Shown: piece by piece, positions 8,759-18,067 of the stretch | Layout of the letters: the number at the start of each line of letters is the position of its first letter | Position numbering within the stretch: position 1 is the stretch's first letter | Assembly (NCBI RefSeq): GCF_003858635.1 | Contig: NZ_RQJO01000011.1 | Coordinates: forward strand, 501,739-565,738 | Source of the DNA: Larkinella rosea | GTDB taxonomy: Bacteria > Bacteroidota > Bacteroidia > Cytophagales > Spirosomataceae | Direction: 5' to 3' | Length of the DNA stretch: 64,000 nt | The notes under the pieces: model-generated | The model's input: only the letters and a program-made list of their open reading frames with translations | Databases searched by the model: none | What the model was told of the DNA's origin: nothing | Position numbers and translations under genes: made by a program

Positions 8759-9757
8759 ATGAACCACCCACACCGGTTTTTGATTGTCCAAACCGCTTTC
8801 ATCGGCGATGTCATTCTGGCCACTTCGCTGGTGGAAAAACTCCATTTTCATTTTCCGGACGCCACCATCGACTTTTTGCTCCGAAAAGGCAATGAAAGCT
8901 TGCTGAAAAACCACCCGCATCTGAATGAAATACTGATCTGGGATAAAAAGAACGGTAAGTACAAGGATTTGCTTCGATTGATTCGGGTGATTCGACCGCG
9001 TCATTATGATAAAGTGATCAATTTGCAGCGCTTTGGGGCCACGGGATTGTTGACCGCCCTGTCGGGAGCGACCGAAACAATCGGGTTTAGCAAAAATCCG
9101 TTTTCCCGGTTTTTTACCCACCGTATCGAACACCGGATTGCGCCCGATATTCACGAAATAAACCGCAATACAGAACTGGTGAGCGGTTTTACCAACCGCA
9201 CTGCACTGAACCCCAAACTCTATCCATCGACGCAAGACAGCATCCGGATCAAACCGTACCAGACCAAACCCTACATCTGTGTTGCACCCACTTCGGTCTG
9301 GTTTACCAAGCAATATCCGGAAGAAAAATGGGTCGATTTTCTGCAACAGATTCCGGAGCAGTTGACGGTTTACCTGCTGGGTGCACCGGCCGATTCGGAA
9401 GCTGCTGAACGAATCCGTCAAATCGTGAATAGCGACCGCGTGGTGAATCTATCGGGAAAGCTGTCATTTCTGGAATCGGCGGTTTTGATGAAAGGGGCAC
9501 AAATGAACTACGTCAACGACTCCGCCCCGATGCACCTGGCGTCGGCGGTGAATGCGCCCACAACCGCCATTTTCTGCTCGACGATTCCGCAGTTTGGCTT
9601 TGGTCCGCTGGCCGATGAGGCTCATGTGGTTGAGATCGAAGAATTACTCGACTGTCGGCCCTGCGGTTTGCACGGGCGCAAAGCCTGTCCGTTGGGGCAT
9701 TTTCAGTGTGCCCACGGAATTCGGACGGCGCAACTACTGGAAATCCTGCCGAAGTAA
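8759..9757 (+). CDS. Glycosyltransferase family 9 (heptosyltransferase-like)
   Basis: The 332-residue protein matches GT9, the ADP-heptose:LPS heptosyltransferase family, in length and motifs. The N-terminal Rossmann start is FLIVQTAFIGDVILATSLVEKL, with the conserved Asp near residue 19. The C-terminal nucleotide-binding half has ICVAPTSVWFTKQYPEEKWVDF, and the donor-binding segment YVNDSAPMHLASAVNAPTTAIF matches the family's D(S/T)xxxHLAAA pattern. It should add a heptose or similar sugar to the lipopolysaccharide core at the cytoplasmic membrane face. A Cys-rich C-terminus (DCRPCGLHGRKACPLGHFQC) is common in this branch. It is a lone gene, followed by the MscS gene on the same strand. Confidence 0.92.
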   Translation: MNHPHRFLIVQTAFIGDVILATSLVEKLHFHFPDATIDFLLRKGNESLLKNHPHLNEILIWDKKNGKYKDLLRLIRVIRPRHYDKVINLQRFGATGLLTALSGATETIGFSKNPFSRFFTHRIEHRIAPDIHEINRNTELVSGFTNRTALNPKLYPSTQDSIRIKPYQTKPYICVAPTSVWFTKQYPEEKWVDFLQQIPEQLTVYLLGAPADSEAAERIRQIVNSDRVVNLSGKLSFLESAVLMKGAQMNYVNDSAPMHLASAVNAPTTAIFCSTIPQFGFGPLADEAHVVEIEELLDCRPCGLHGRKACPLGHFQCAHGIRTAQLLEILPK

Positions 9758-9839
9758 CGCCTTGATTTTTTACACCGGACTTACTTTTGAAACATAGCCA
9801 TTGCTGCTGAGACAGTAACAATTGTTGTATTTTGCGCCT

Positions 9840-10706
9840 ATGCTGAATGTAGGAGAAGTCGTGCGACTCATTTTCGAGCGCCTGGAAGGGTGGGTGAAAA
9901 CCGCCGTCGTTTCACTGCCGAATCTGGCGGTGGCGCTGCTGGTCATCTTGTTGTTCAATGTAGTTTCCCGGTATTTTCGGCGGTTGGTGGTGCGGGGTTT
10001 CCACCGGTTTAGTGATAATGTATCGCTCATCAACCTGACCGGAACGGTGGCGCAATTGGCCATCATGACGCTTGGCGTGTTCATTGCGCTGGACGTTTTG
10101 GGGTTGGAAAAAACCGTAGCGTCGTTGCTGGCCGGTGCCGGAGTGCTGGCGCTGGCGATCGGTTTTGCGTTTCAGGATCTGACGGCCAACTTCATTTCGG
10201 GGACGATCATTGCCCTCCAGCGGCCCATCGAAGTTGGCGATGTGGTGAACACGAACGGTTTTCAGGGGAAAGTGGTCAGTATCAAACTCCGTTCGATTGT
10301 GCTCGATAATTCGGCAGGGCAAACCATTGAGATTCCCAGTAAGGACGTTTTTCAGAAACCCATCATTAACTTTTCACGGTCGGGTCAACGGCGGATCGAG
10401 CTTACGGCAGGCGTTTCGCACCTTGATGATTTAAGCAAGGCGCAGCAGGTCGCGATCAGTGCCGTGAAAGCGCTGCCGTTTATTCGAAAAGACAAACCGG
10501 TTGAAATGCACTACAAAGGCGTTTCGCTCGAAATGATCCAGTTTCTGGTCTGGTTCTGGATTGAGCCCTCCAAAGTCGACGCCACCAAAGCACTCAGCGA
10601 AGCCATCAAAGCCGTGAAAAAAGCGTTCGACGAGAACGATGTGCTGATGGTGTTTCCTGCCCACACCTACGATCTGAAAAAAAGAGCCGGAGAGTCAACC
10701 GACTAA
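9840..10706 (+). CDS. MscS family small-conductance mechanosensitive channel
   Basis: I chose the ATG at 9840 (MLNVGEVVRL), which gives 288 residues; a TTG 18 bp upstream is less likely. TM helices lie near residues 20-45 (VVSLPNLAVALLVILLFNVV), 60-85 and 90-125. The last is the pore-lining TM3 with alanines and glycines (VASLLAGAGVLALAIGFAFQ). The hallmark DLTANFISGTIIALQRPIEVGDVV begins the beta domain. A cytoplasmic alpha-beta domain completes the channel. It releases osmolytes on hypo-osmotic shock. The stop is 3 bp from the convergent YD-repeat gene, with no obvious terminator between. Confidence 0.95.
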   Translation: MLNVGEVVRLIFERLEGWVKTAVVSLPNLAVALLVILLFNVVSRYFRRLVVRGFHRFSDNVSLINLTGTVAQLAIMTLGVFIALDVLGLEKTVASLLAGAGVLALAIGFAFQDLTANFISGTIIALQRPIEVGDVVNTNGFQGKVVSIKLRSIVLDNSAGQTIEIPSKDVFQKPIINFSRSGQRRIELTAGVSHLDDLSKAQQVAISAVKALPFIRKDKPVEMHYKGVSLEMIQFLVWFWIEPSKVDATKALSEAIKAVKKAFDENDVLMVFPAHTYDLKKRAGESTD

Positions 10707-10709
10707 TAA

Positions 10710-11543
10710 TCAGTATTTTTCGTATTCGTATTGCTCCAGAACCGTCGAGTTGCTGGCCTGCACCCGACGGACGGGCAGGTTATTATCGTAGACGTAACGG
10801 AATTCGCTAACGTCCGGTTTGGCCTGAACACCGGAGCCGGTCAGGTAAGTAGACGCCCGGATGCAATTGTTTTTCGACCAGCTCATCTGATCAAAAATCG
10901 GGCAATCGGCCAGACGGTAGGGGTTGGGTTTGTTGTCATATTCGTACACAATCCGGCGGGTCTGCGATGAGGCAGCTGCACTCCGTTGCAAGGGAACGGT
11001 CGTCACGGTTTCTTCGATCAGATTTCCACCCGTATCGTACCGGTATTGATTGGTCGTCAGTGTAATCGGTGAATTACTTCCCATGTCGGCCCGGGGAGAA
11101 TACGTGTAGCGCTGACGACCCACAATCTGGCCGGTGGCATTGTACATCAGGGAATCCGAGAAAAAAAGTGATTTTTCGGGCTGGTCTACCGAGAGCCCTT
11201 TGCGAAGCACATAGCGCTCTTTTGAATTCAACTGACCCGTCGGACCGTAATTGTAGTATTCCGCATACCCGTAATTCCAGGGCGCATCGGGCGACTGATA
11301 CCGCATCGAATAGGAAGTCAGTTTCCCGGCGGGGCTGTAGCCGTGCTGAATCTGGCTGATAGCGGTTTTTTCGCGGGTGAGTTCTTCTTTGGTTAATTTT
11401 CCGGCGGCATCGTAAAAAAACTGGCGGGTTGTTCCGTCGGTATAAGTGATTTTCTTGAGTCGATTTTGGGCAAGTGCCGGCTGCGCAAGCACCAATCCGG
11501 CTAAAAAGCTGAGGAATAAGACAAAATGGGACTTTTTCTGCAT
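10710..11543 (-). CDS. Secreted YD/RHS-repeat-like protein
   Basis: The start is taken as the ATG at 11543 (MQKKSHFVLFLSFLAGLVLAQPALAQ), a clear signal peptide; an upstream TTG only adds 13 residues. The 277-residue protein contains several YD-type beta-strand repeats, such as RLKKITYTDGTTRQFFYDAAGKL, YSPAGKLTSYSMRYQS, YYNYGPTGQLNSKERYV and YRYDTGGNLIEETVT. It ends with YEYDNKPNPYRL and VLEQYEYEKY. No toxin domain is attached and the number of repeats is small, so it is not a polymorphic toxin. It is probably a periplasmic or surface protein of unknown role. It lies downstream of the TPR gene, behind that gene's terminator. Confidence 0.75.
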   Translation of the reverse strand: MQKKSHFVLFLSFLAGLVLAQPALAQNRLKKITYTDGTTRQFFYDAAGKLTKEELTREKTAISQIQHGYSPAGKLTSYSMRYQSPDAPWNYGYAEYYNYGPTGQLNSKERYVLRKGLSVDQPEKSLFFSDSLMYNATGQIVGRQRYTYSPRADMGSNSPITLTTNQYRYDTGGNLIEETVTTVPLQRSAAASSQTRRIVYEYDNKPNPYRLADCPIFDQMSWSKNNCIRASTYLTGSGVQAKPDVSEFRYVYDNNLPVRRVQASNSTVLEQYEYEKY

Positions 11544-11596
11544 AACGCTGGGGTATTGATTGGGTTTACAAGTCGATTGCAAAAACTATGCCCGTA

Positions 11597-11628
11597 AAAA
11601 AAGCCACTCTGAACAGGGCGGCTTTTTT
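11597..11628 (-). terminator. Rho-independent terminator of the TPR gene
   Basis: On the minus strand the sequence reads AAAAAAGCC (complement of 11620-11628), a 14-base loop, then GGCTTTTTT (complement of 11597-11605). It lies 16 bp after the stop of the TPR gene at 11645 and upstream of the YD-repeat gene start. Confidence 0.75.
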
Positions 11629-11644
11629 CGGCGACGGGCGCCAG

Positions 11645-13048
11645 TTAGTTTTTACGGTATTGCTCGATAATCTTATAAAGTGCTTTCTGCTTTTCCAGTT
11701 CCGGGAAAAACTCGAACAACTGAATGTGTAGGTCGTAATTGAGTGTTAAGGCTGCTTCCAGACTGACGAGGGCTTCGCGGTACATACCGGCGTGGATGAG
11801 GTAAATCACGGCCCGGTAATACAGATCGGCTTCCTGCGGCAGTTCTCCAATCCCCATCTCGATGATTTCGTAGGCTCGGGTAAAATCGCCCTGATCGAAC
11901 AGCACCAGCGACCACTGCAAATAGACATCTACATTGGTTGGATCGGCTTCAACAGCTTTCTCGAAAGCTTCAAGACTTGAAACGCCATTCCCTAATTTGT
12001 ATTCGGTTTCGGCCAGCGCAAGCCAGTATTCGGCATTTTTTTCATTCAGTTTCAGTGCCTTCCGCAAAAAAGGGATGGATTCGTGCCATTTGCCCAACTC
12101 GCTCAGACAGATGCCGATGCCGTAATAGCCTTCGTCCCACAACTTGTCCAGATGAACGGCGTCGCGGTACCGGGTGATGGCTTCGCCGAAGCGGTTTTGT
12201 TTCTCCAGACTGGCACCCAGGTAACAATAGGTTTCGGGCGTTGCTTCTTCGTATTTCAGCGTATTCCGGTACGCTTCCTCGGCTTTCACAAATTCGCCCA
12301 GGTTCATGTAGGTATTGCCCAGATTAAAGTAGGCCGACGCAAAATCTTCTTTGATGATGGTCGCGTAATCGTAGGCTTCGGCCGCGTCTTTATACCGACT
12401 GAGTTTACTGTAGGCAATCCCGATATTATACCAGGCATTGTGCGAATACGGGTCGCGGTCGATCAACTGCTGGTAATAATCCAGGCTGTTTTCCAACTCA
12501 CCCATCAGATCGAGGCAAAACGCCAGCTCGTACAGGGAATTTTCGTTGTTGATATTATAATTGATCGACGTCTTGTAATTCTCGATGGCCTGCTCGTATT
12601 TCCCCCAGTTTTGGTAAGTCTGCCCGATCTGGAAATAGATGTCATCCTTCTCATCGGCGTTTTCCAGCAAATCCGTCAGAATCTCGATGGATTGTTCGTA
12701 ATTACCGGCCAGGTTACTGATGGTTCCCTGCATGTACTGGATATCCGGGTCGCTGGGATTATACAGGGCGGCACTATCGAGCAGGTTCAGGGCGGTTTCG
12801 TACTTACCGTTAGTCGCCAATAACTGGGCTTTGTCCAGCATCAATTCCAGCGAGTAGGGGAAATTGCCGAGTCCGGCTTCGCAAGCTTTCATGGCCTTTT
12901 CGAGGTCGCCCTCTTCCATGTAATGTTCGACCATCTGCTCGTAAACGTCCAGATCGAAGAACTGGTTTTCGGAGCCATTCAGCATACTCTCAAATCGCTG
13001 TAACGAGGCCTTTATTTCGCTTTCTCTTTCCTCAAACTCTTGCTCCAT
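11645..13048 (-). CDS. Tetratricopeptide-repeat protein
   Basis: The ATG at 13048 (MEQEFEERESEIKASLQRFE) is preferred over the GTG two codons upstream. The protein has 467 residues and is almost entirely TPR helices. Clear repeats include EQSIEILTDLLENADEKDDIYFQIGQTYQNWGKYEQAIENYK, ENSLDYYQQLIDRDPYSHNAWYNIGIAYSKLSRYKDAAEAYD and FVKAEEAYRNTLKYEEATPETYCYLGASL; I count about ten to twelve units. No signal peptide is visible, so it is probably a cytoplasmic scaffold. Close relatives are widespread single-copy genes in Bacteroidota, but their function is not known to me. Confidence 0.9.
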   Translation of the reverse strand: MEQEFEERESEIKASLQRFESMLNGSENQFFDLDVYEQMVEHYMEEGDLEKAMKACEAGLGNFPYSLELMLDKAQLLATNGKYETALNLLDSAALYNPSDPDIQYMQGTISNLAGNYEQSIEILTDLLENADEKDDIYFQIGQTYQNWGKYEQAIENYKTSINYNINNENSLYELAFCLDLMGELENSLDYYQQLIDRDPYSHNAWYNIGIAYSKLSRYKDAAEAYDYATIIKEDFASAYFNLGNTYMNLGEFVKAEEAYRNTLKYEEATPETYCYLGASLEKQNRFGEAITRYRDAVHLDKLWDEGYYGIGICLSELGKWHESIPFLRKALKLNEKNAEYWLALAETEYKLGNGVSSLEAFEKAVEADPTNVDVYLQWSLVLFDQGDFTRAYEIIEMGIGELPQEADLYYRAVIYLIHAGMYREALVSLEAALTLNYDLHIQLFEFFPELEKQKALYKIIEQYRKN

Positions 13049-13230
13049 ATTCACTTCGTACAGGGGTTACGTATATACTATACACCACTATTCAGCGTGG
13101 AAATGTAGTAGAAATATACAACTAATAATCTATTCTGCAAGTATTCCGGCAAAAAAAGGAGGCAGTGGTTTCCAGCGGTTTTTCGCATGAATTGGCGCTC
13201 AGGAATTTAGATCGGATTCACGCGCCGGGA

Positions 13231-14262
13231 TCACTGCTTCTGTTTAAAAAACACAGAAATCCGCTGAATCGTTTCGTCGATTTTGCGGTAGCGGAAGGGG
13301 AGCTGTTTTTCGATCTTCTGCCCGTTATACTGGTAGGAGCCCGAAGCTGAGCGGGCGGTTTCGCGCGTAATCAGCGGAGCCTTGCCCGTAAACCAGGAAC
13401 GGACGGCTTCCAGCGGCCACAGCAATTGCGTGAGCTTGGGGGAGACGCGAAAGCCTGGTCTTTTTTTACCCAGCGCGTCCGCCAGTTTATCCAGGAATTC
13501 CTTGTACGACAAACTTTGGGCGCTCAGAATAAACCGTTCGGCGGAAATGTCGCTCTGCATCAACTGAAAAACCGCTTCGGCCACATCCCGGACATCGACC
13601 AGATTCACGATTCCGGCGGGATAGAATGGTTTTTCATCGAAGGCATATTTAAAGAGTTGCGTGCTGCTCCGGGTCCAGTCGCCTTCGCCCAGCACCAGCG
13701 CCGGGTTGACCATCACCACATCCAGCCCTTCGGCGCTTCCCCGCCAGACTTCCAGTTCCGCCCGGTATTTGGTTTGGCCATAAAACGAATTCTGGGGGGA
13801 TTCCTCCCAGCGCTGCTCTTCATCGATCACCAGCGTTGCGGTTGCCGCATCTCCCTTGATGGCCGGGCGACCCACCGCGGCTATGGAACTGACGTAGCCA
13901 AGCTTCCGGATGCCCAGGGCCAGACAGGTGTTGACCACGTTGGCGGTTCCTTCCACGTTGACTTTCTCCATCCGGTCGCGATCTTTCGGCGAATACGAAA
14001 TCATGGCCGCTACGTGCACGACATCCACTGTTCCGGTAGCCTGGGCCGTCAGAAGGGCCTCTTCCAGTGCCGGAATGTCCAGAATATCGCCTTCGAGCCA
14101 GGTAACGCGGTTTTTAATATCGTTCACCAGGCTCAGATCGCTGTCGGCCCGACGAAGAGCCGCAACGTTCCGGCCCGCGTCGAGATACCGCCGGATGATG
14201 TGACTGCCGATGAGGCCATTGGCGCCGGTGACGAGGGTGATATCAGGTGGTGAGGAAGTCAT
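13231..14262 (-). CDS. NAD(P)-dependent epimerase/dehydratase (extended SDR)
   Basis: The 343-residue protein starts with a Rossmann nucleotide-binding motif TLVTGANGLIGSHIIRRYLD (GxxGxxG) and has the active-site YGQTK (YxxxK) preceded by SSIAAVG. The extended C-terminal substrate domain includes NPALVLGEGDW and FILSAQSLSYKEFLDKLADAL. It resembles dihydroflavonol-4-reductase-like or 3-beta-HSD-like SDRs, which act on sugar nucleotides or hydroxy-ketone substrates; the substrate is unknown. Its ATG at 14262 overlaps the end of the TOPRIM-like gene by 20 bp, so it may be read from the same transcript, although its function appears unrelated. Confidence 0.9.
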   Translation of the reverse strand: MTSSPPDITLVTGANGLIGSHIIRRYLDAGRNVAALRRADSDLSLVNDIKNRVTWLEGDILDIPALEEALLTAQATGTVDVVHVAAMISYSPKDRDRMEKVNVEGTANVVNTCLALGIRKLGYVSSIAAVGRPAIKGDAATATLVIDEEQRWEESPQNSFYGQTKYRAELEVWRGSAEGLDVVMVNPALVLGEGDWTRSSTQLFKYAFDEKPFYPAGIVNLVDVRDVAEAVFQLMQSDISAERFILSAQSLSYKEFLDKLADALGKKRPGFRVSPKLTQLLWPLEAVRSWFTGKAPLITRETARSASGSYQYNGQKIEKQLPFRYRKIDETIQRISVFFKQKQ

Positions 14263-14743
14263 TCAGAATGTTTTCGAGGGTGATGAAACCGGGGGCGTTG
14301 CGGTTTTTGAGTTCGGTGAGGAGTTGGAGGTAGTTGGGGTCGGTTTCAATTTCTATCCGTTTTAACATGTCTCCTAATGGCTTCACTTCGGTTGGAAAAC
14401 CGTAATTGGTAACGGCAAGGTTTACTTCAGAAGCATTCCACAATAAGAATGACTCGATTGCCTTATCGATAAAAATTAGGTATTCATTTGACTCTGGTTT
14501 GTGGAGATAGCATATCCTATTTTTCTCGTCGGTTTTATAAAATGATCTGAAGTAACGTGGCTTGTGTTTATCATTGTCGACAATACCAACCACCTTCTTA
14601 AATTCTTGAATGGATCGCTGCATATTCTTGGCGACTTCATTAATTCCTGCCGAGTGTCTCAGTAAGTCTTCATCTTTAACTAAGAATCGAATTAAAGCGG
14701 TATCGGCATGACATTCTGGAAATAACCGTATCGATTCACCCAT
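14243..14743 (-). CDS. Small TOPRIM-like protein paired with AAA ATPase
   Basis: I prefer the ATG at 14743 (MGESIRLFPECHADTALIRF), giving 166 residues; a TTG lies three codons upstream. The sequence has the layout of a TOPRIM nuclease/primase core: an acidic motif E-C-H-A-D (Glu10, Asp14), then VVGIVDNDK with a D-x-D (Asp56, Asp58), separated by a spacing normal for TOPRIM domains. The remainder is unfamiliar. The start overlaps the stop of the upstream ATPase by 8 bp, implying translational coupling. OLD-family nucleases join an ABC-type ATPase to a TOPRIM domain, and PARIS, Gabija and related defence systems use similar pairs, so a split nuclease is the best guess. The assignment rests on motif reading only. 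Confidence 0.6.
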   Translation of the reverse strand: MGESIRLFPECHADTALIRFLVKDEDLLRHSAGINEVAKNMQRSIQEFKKVVGIVDNDKHKPRYFRSFYKTDEKNRICYLHKPESNEYLIFIDKAIESFLLWNASEVNLAVTNYGFPTEVKPLGDMLKRIEIETDPNYLQLLTELKNRNAPGFITLENILNDFLTT

Positions 14744-15854
14744 CGTGCTCAAACCTACTCATGTTAAAAAATACGTTTGTGCTGTAATCCAGAATATCAA
14801 TAAATTCCTCCTCGGTTAATGCCCGCACATGAGTCTGATAATCTTTGTAATAGGTAACGAAAACGTTTAAATCTTTGCGATCCATCTTTTCAATGAATGG
14901 ATGAAGCATATAAGGACTGTGCGTGGAGATGAAGTATTGATTATTTTCATCGTAAATCATTCGGTAAGCCAATTCATGCGTGTAAGGGGGGAAAGAATGA
15001 ACTTCTGGCTCCTCAAAAACAATGACAGAATCTGTATTTGACTCGATTGCAGTTACATAAAATATGTACCGCCGAAAAGTATCGGCAATGCTAAAATAAG
15101 GATACCGTTTTAGCCGGGGGCCTTCCTTCTTTTGGAGCGCAAGACTCTGTTCGCGATCTAAAAGCACAAATTCTAAATTTTGATCTTGGAAAACATTATT
15201 AAATCCTTGCCACAAGGCAGGGTAGCGATTGATAACAGCATACAAATTGTCACCGTGTGGAGGAAGGAGATATTGGCTAAATGTATACTTAAATGAATCT
15301 AGGGATATAAAATCATATTTTTTGACGGGACTTGTACGGTATATTTCAAAATCATCTTTTTCCTTGCGATCATCAAATAGTCCCGCTCCTTGTGCTTCTA
15401 CTTGGCCTTTATTACCCAGTGAAAAACTTCTGTAATTAAAAGAGCCACTTTCTCTTGTTAAGCTGAAAGAATCTTCGATCGTGCTTTCTATGGGCTTGCC
15501 CTGTTCTATTCTCTCTAATCTGGCAGTAAGTTGGTTTGTTTTGATTATGATTGAATTATCAAAATTGTAATCAGTAAATAAGTCTCTTACATCCTCATAT
15601 CGAATCGATCCGTTTAAATATTTTTCATCACTATAATTCGCCCCCAACAACCCCAGCGCTTCCAGAATATTCGACTTCCCCACGTTCGGCTTGCCGATGA
15701 AGACGTTCACCCGTTTGCAGTCCAGGTGCAAATCCTTGATCGACTTGAAGTTTTTGATGTCAACCCAGTTCAGGAAATTCGTCGTGCTTTCCGTATTGTT
15801 ATCCATAATTCGTCCGTCGACCGGTTTTTGATCGGCCATCCGATTTGTAAACAT
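14736..15854 (-). CDS. AAA family ATPase (OLD/AAA_15-like, ABC-type fold)
   Basis: The 372-residue protein opens with WVDIKNFKSIKDLHLDCKRV, the standard N-terminus of SMC/OLD-like ATPases. It has a Walker A GKPNVGKS (residues 54-61 from ATG 15854) and a late Walker B VIVFEEPEVHSFPP near residues 278-290, followed by the D-loop/H-loop region YFISTHSPYML. In-frame ATGs at 15839 and 15806 are alternative starts. Such ATPases gate nuclease partners in overcoming-lysogenization-defect and related anti-phage systems. It is coupled to the TOPRIM-like gene by an 8-bp overlap and divergent from metG. The interior (roughly 14345-15640, spanning both genes) is visibly more AT-rich than the two flanks, suggesting acquisition or recombination. 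Confidence 0.85.
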   Translation of the reverse strand: MFTNRMADQKPVDGRIMDNNTESTTNFLNWVDIKNFKSIKDLHLDCKRVNVFIGKPNVGKSNILEALGLLGANYSDEKYLNGSIRYEDVRDLFTDYNFDNSIIIKTNQLTARLERIEQGKPIESTIEDSFSLTRESGSFNYRSFSLGNKGQVEAQGAGLFDDRKEKDDFEIYRTSPVKKYDFISLDSFKYTFSQYLLPPHGDNLYAVINRYPALWQGFNNVFQDQNLEFVLLDREQSLALQKKEGPRLKRYPYFSIADTFRRYIFYVTAIESNTDSVIVFEEPEVHSFPPYTHELAYRMIYDENNQYFISTHSPYMLHPFIEKMDRKDLNVFVTYYKDYQTHVRALTEEEFIDILDYSTNVFFNMSRFEHDG

Positions 15855-15982
15855 AACAACCTTTGCCGCCGATTTGCTAATTTCGCGCCAAAATTAGGTT
15901 TGACGTACTCGATTTGTCTCCCGGTGGAACCCACTTTTGTTTGACCGATGAACCGAATACCGAAAACCGTAAACCGACCAAC

Positions 15983-18064
15983 ATGTCACTCGAAAATCCG
16001 CAACGATACACCGTCACGGCGGCCCTGATTTACGCCAACGGACCGATTCACATCGGACACCTCGCCGGTTGTTACCTGCCCGCCGATATTTATGTGCGGT
16101 ATCTGCGGGCGACCGGCAAAGACGTGGCCTTCATCAGCGGCACCGACGAACACGGCGTTCCCATCACCATTCGCGCTCAGAAAGAGGGCATTACGCCCCA
16201 GGAAGTGGTGGATAAATATTACGTGCAGATCAAACGGTCGTTTGAGGATTTCGGCATTTCGTTCGACCTGTATTCGCGGACGTCGAAACCGATTCACCAC
16301 GAAACCTCGCGGGAGTTTTTCCTGAATCTGTACAACTCCGGCAATTTCACGGAAGAAATCACGGAACAGTATTACGACGAATCGGCGAAGCAATTTCTGG
16401 CCGACCGCTACATCGTGGGCGTTTGCCCGGTTTGTGGAAACCCCAATGCCTACGGTGACCAGTGCGAAAACTGCGGTTCCACGCTGAGTCCCACGGAGTT
16501 GAAAGAACCGCTGCGCTCGATGTTATCCGGTTCTAAACCGGTTTTGAAAGCAACCAAAAACTGGTATTTGCCGCTGGATCGGATGCAGCCGCGCATCGAA
16601 GAATACGTCAATGGCCATCCGGAGTGGAAAACCAACGTGATGGGCCAGTGCCAGTCGTGGCTGAAAGAAGGTTTGCGCCCCCGCGCCATGACCCGCGACC
16701 TCGACTGGGGCATCAAGGTGCCGCTGCCCGATACCGACGGCAAGGTCCTGTACGTCTGGTTCGATGCGCCGATCGGTTATATTTCGATGACGAAGGAATG
16801 GGCCGAGCAACAGGGCCGGGACTGGGAGTTGTACTGGCGCAACAAGGATACGAAACTGGTCCATTTCATCGGCAAGGACAACATCGTGTTTCACTGCATC
16901 ATTTTTCCGGCGATGTTGATGCACGAAGGAAGTTATATTCTGGCGGATAATGTGCCCGCCAACGAGTTCATGAACCTGGAGGGCGACAAGATTTCGACCT
17001 CGCGGAACTGGGCGGTCTGGCTGCACGAATACCTCGACGAATTGCCGGGCAAGCAGGACGTGTTGCGCTACGTTCTGGCGGCCAATGGACCGGAAACGAA
17101 AGACAGCGAGTTTACCTGGAAGGATTTTCAGACCCGCAACAACAGCGAACTGGTCGGCATTTTTGGCAATTTCGTCAACCGGGCGGTAGTGCTCACGCAG
17201 AAATTCTGCGAAGGGAAAGTGCCGACAAGGGGCGAACTGACCGAAACCGATCAGGCGGTTTTGGACGAACTGGCGCAGTTTCCGGACCGCATCGGTCAGG
17301 CAATTGAACAGTACCGGTTTCGTGAAGCCTTGTCGTATCTGATGGATCTGGCGCGGCTGGGCAACAAGTACCTGGCGGAAACCGAACCGTGGAAAGTGGC
17401 AAAAACCGACTTGACGCGCGTCCATACCATTCTGAACATTGCCCTGCAAATTTCGGCCAGTCTCAGCATCGTTTGCGAACCGTTTCTGCCATTTACCGCC
17501 GAAAGATTACGGAAATTGCTGAATACCGATCAGGTTTCGGCTAAAGATGCCACGGGCTCGGCGTTTCACTGGATCAACGCCGGAAAACCGGATTTGCTGC
17601 CCCACGGCCATGCCCTGGGCGAAGCGGTTTTGCTGTTCGAGAAGCTGGAAGACGACGTGATCAATCAACAAATCAATAAACTGCACGAATCCAAACGCAT
17701 GAACGAACTGGCTGTTAAAACCGTACCGGAGGCCAAACCGGCGATTCAGTACGACGATTTTGCCAAAATGGACATTCGGATCGGCACCATTCTGGAAGCC
17801 GAACGCGTCCCGAAAAGTGATAAACTCCTGAAGCTGAAAGTGGATGATGGAACCGGCACGCGCCAGATTCTGAGCGGTATTGCCAAACATTTCGAACCGG
17901 AAAAACTCATTGGCGTTCAGGTGACGTTCCTGGCCAATCTGGCTCCGCGCAAAATGATGGGACTCGAATCGCAGGGAATGATTCTGATGGCCGAAGACCG
18001 TGACGGCAGCCTGTCACTGATCGGACCGGACAAGGCGGTTTGGAACGGGGGAACGGTGTCATAA
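15983..18064 (+). CDS. metG: Methionine--tRNA ligase with C-terminal tRNA-binding domain
   Basis: The start is the ATG at 15983 ([20 protein letters not shown]), giving 693 residues. The HIGH signature is at residues 23-26 and the KMSKS equivalent KISTS at 336-340. A four-cysteine zinc knuckle (Cys148, 151, 161, 164; CPVCG...CENCG) identifies the MetG1-type enzyme. The C-terminal 110 residues ([20 protein letters not shown] ... LLKLKVDDG) form the EMAPII/Trbp111-like OB fold that aids dimerisation and tRNA binding. It charges tRNA(Met) and is essential. It is divergent from the AAA ATPase and followed by a 37-bp inverted repeat. Confidence 0.98.
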   Translation: MSLENPQRYTVTAALIYANGPIHIGHLAGCYLPADIYVRYLRATGKDVAFISGTDEHGVPITIRAQKEGITPQEVVDKYYVQIKRSFEDFGISFDLYSRTSKPIHHETSREFFLNLYNSGNFTEEITEQYYDESAKQFLADRYIVGVCPVCGNPNAYGDQCENCGSTLSPTELKEPLRSMLSGSKPVLKATKNWYLPLDRMQPRIEEYVNGHPEWKTNVMGQCQSWLKEGLRPRAMTRDLDWGIKVPLPDTDGKVLYVWFDAPIGYISMTKEWAEQQGRDWELYWRNKDTKLVHFIGKDNIVFHCIIFPAMLMHEGSYILADNVPANEFMNLEGDKISTSRNWAVWLHEYLDELPGKQDVLRYVLAANGPETKDSEFTWKDFQTRNNSELVGIFGNFVNRAVVLTQKFCEGKVPTRGELTETDQAVLDELAQFPDRIGQAIEQYRFREALSYLMDLARLGNKYLAETEPWKVAKTDLTRVHTILNIALQISASLSIVCEPFLPFTAERLRKLLNTDQVSAKDATGSAFHWINAGKPDLLPHGHALGEAVLLFEKLEDDVINQQINKLHESKRMNELAVKTVPEAKPAIQYDDFAKMDIRIGTILEAERVPKSDKLLKLKVDDGTGTRQILSGIAKHFEPEKLIGVQVTFLANLAPRKMMGLESQGMILMAEDRDGSLSLIGPDKAVWNGGTVS

Positions 18065-18067
18065 GTC

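Noticed and set aside
8522-9421. 299-residue minus-strand reading frame
   Set aside because: It lies antisense to the firmly identified GT9 gene and has low-complexity, Phe/Gln-rich content typical of a shadow frame.
10710-11543. RHS polymorphic toxin
   Set aside because: The YD repeats are few, the protein is only 277 residues, and there is no core peptidase region, toxin tip or immunity gene.
16523-17449. 308-residue minus-strand reading frame inside metG
   Set aside because: It is fully antisense to conserved metG and has no domain-like pattern.
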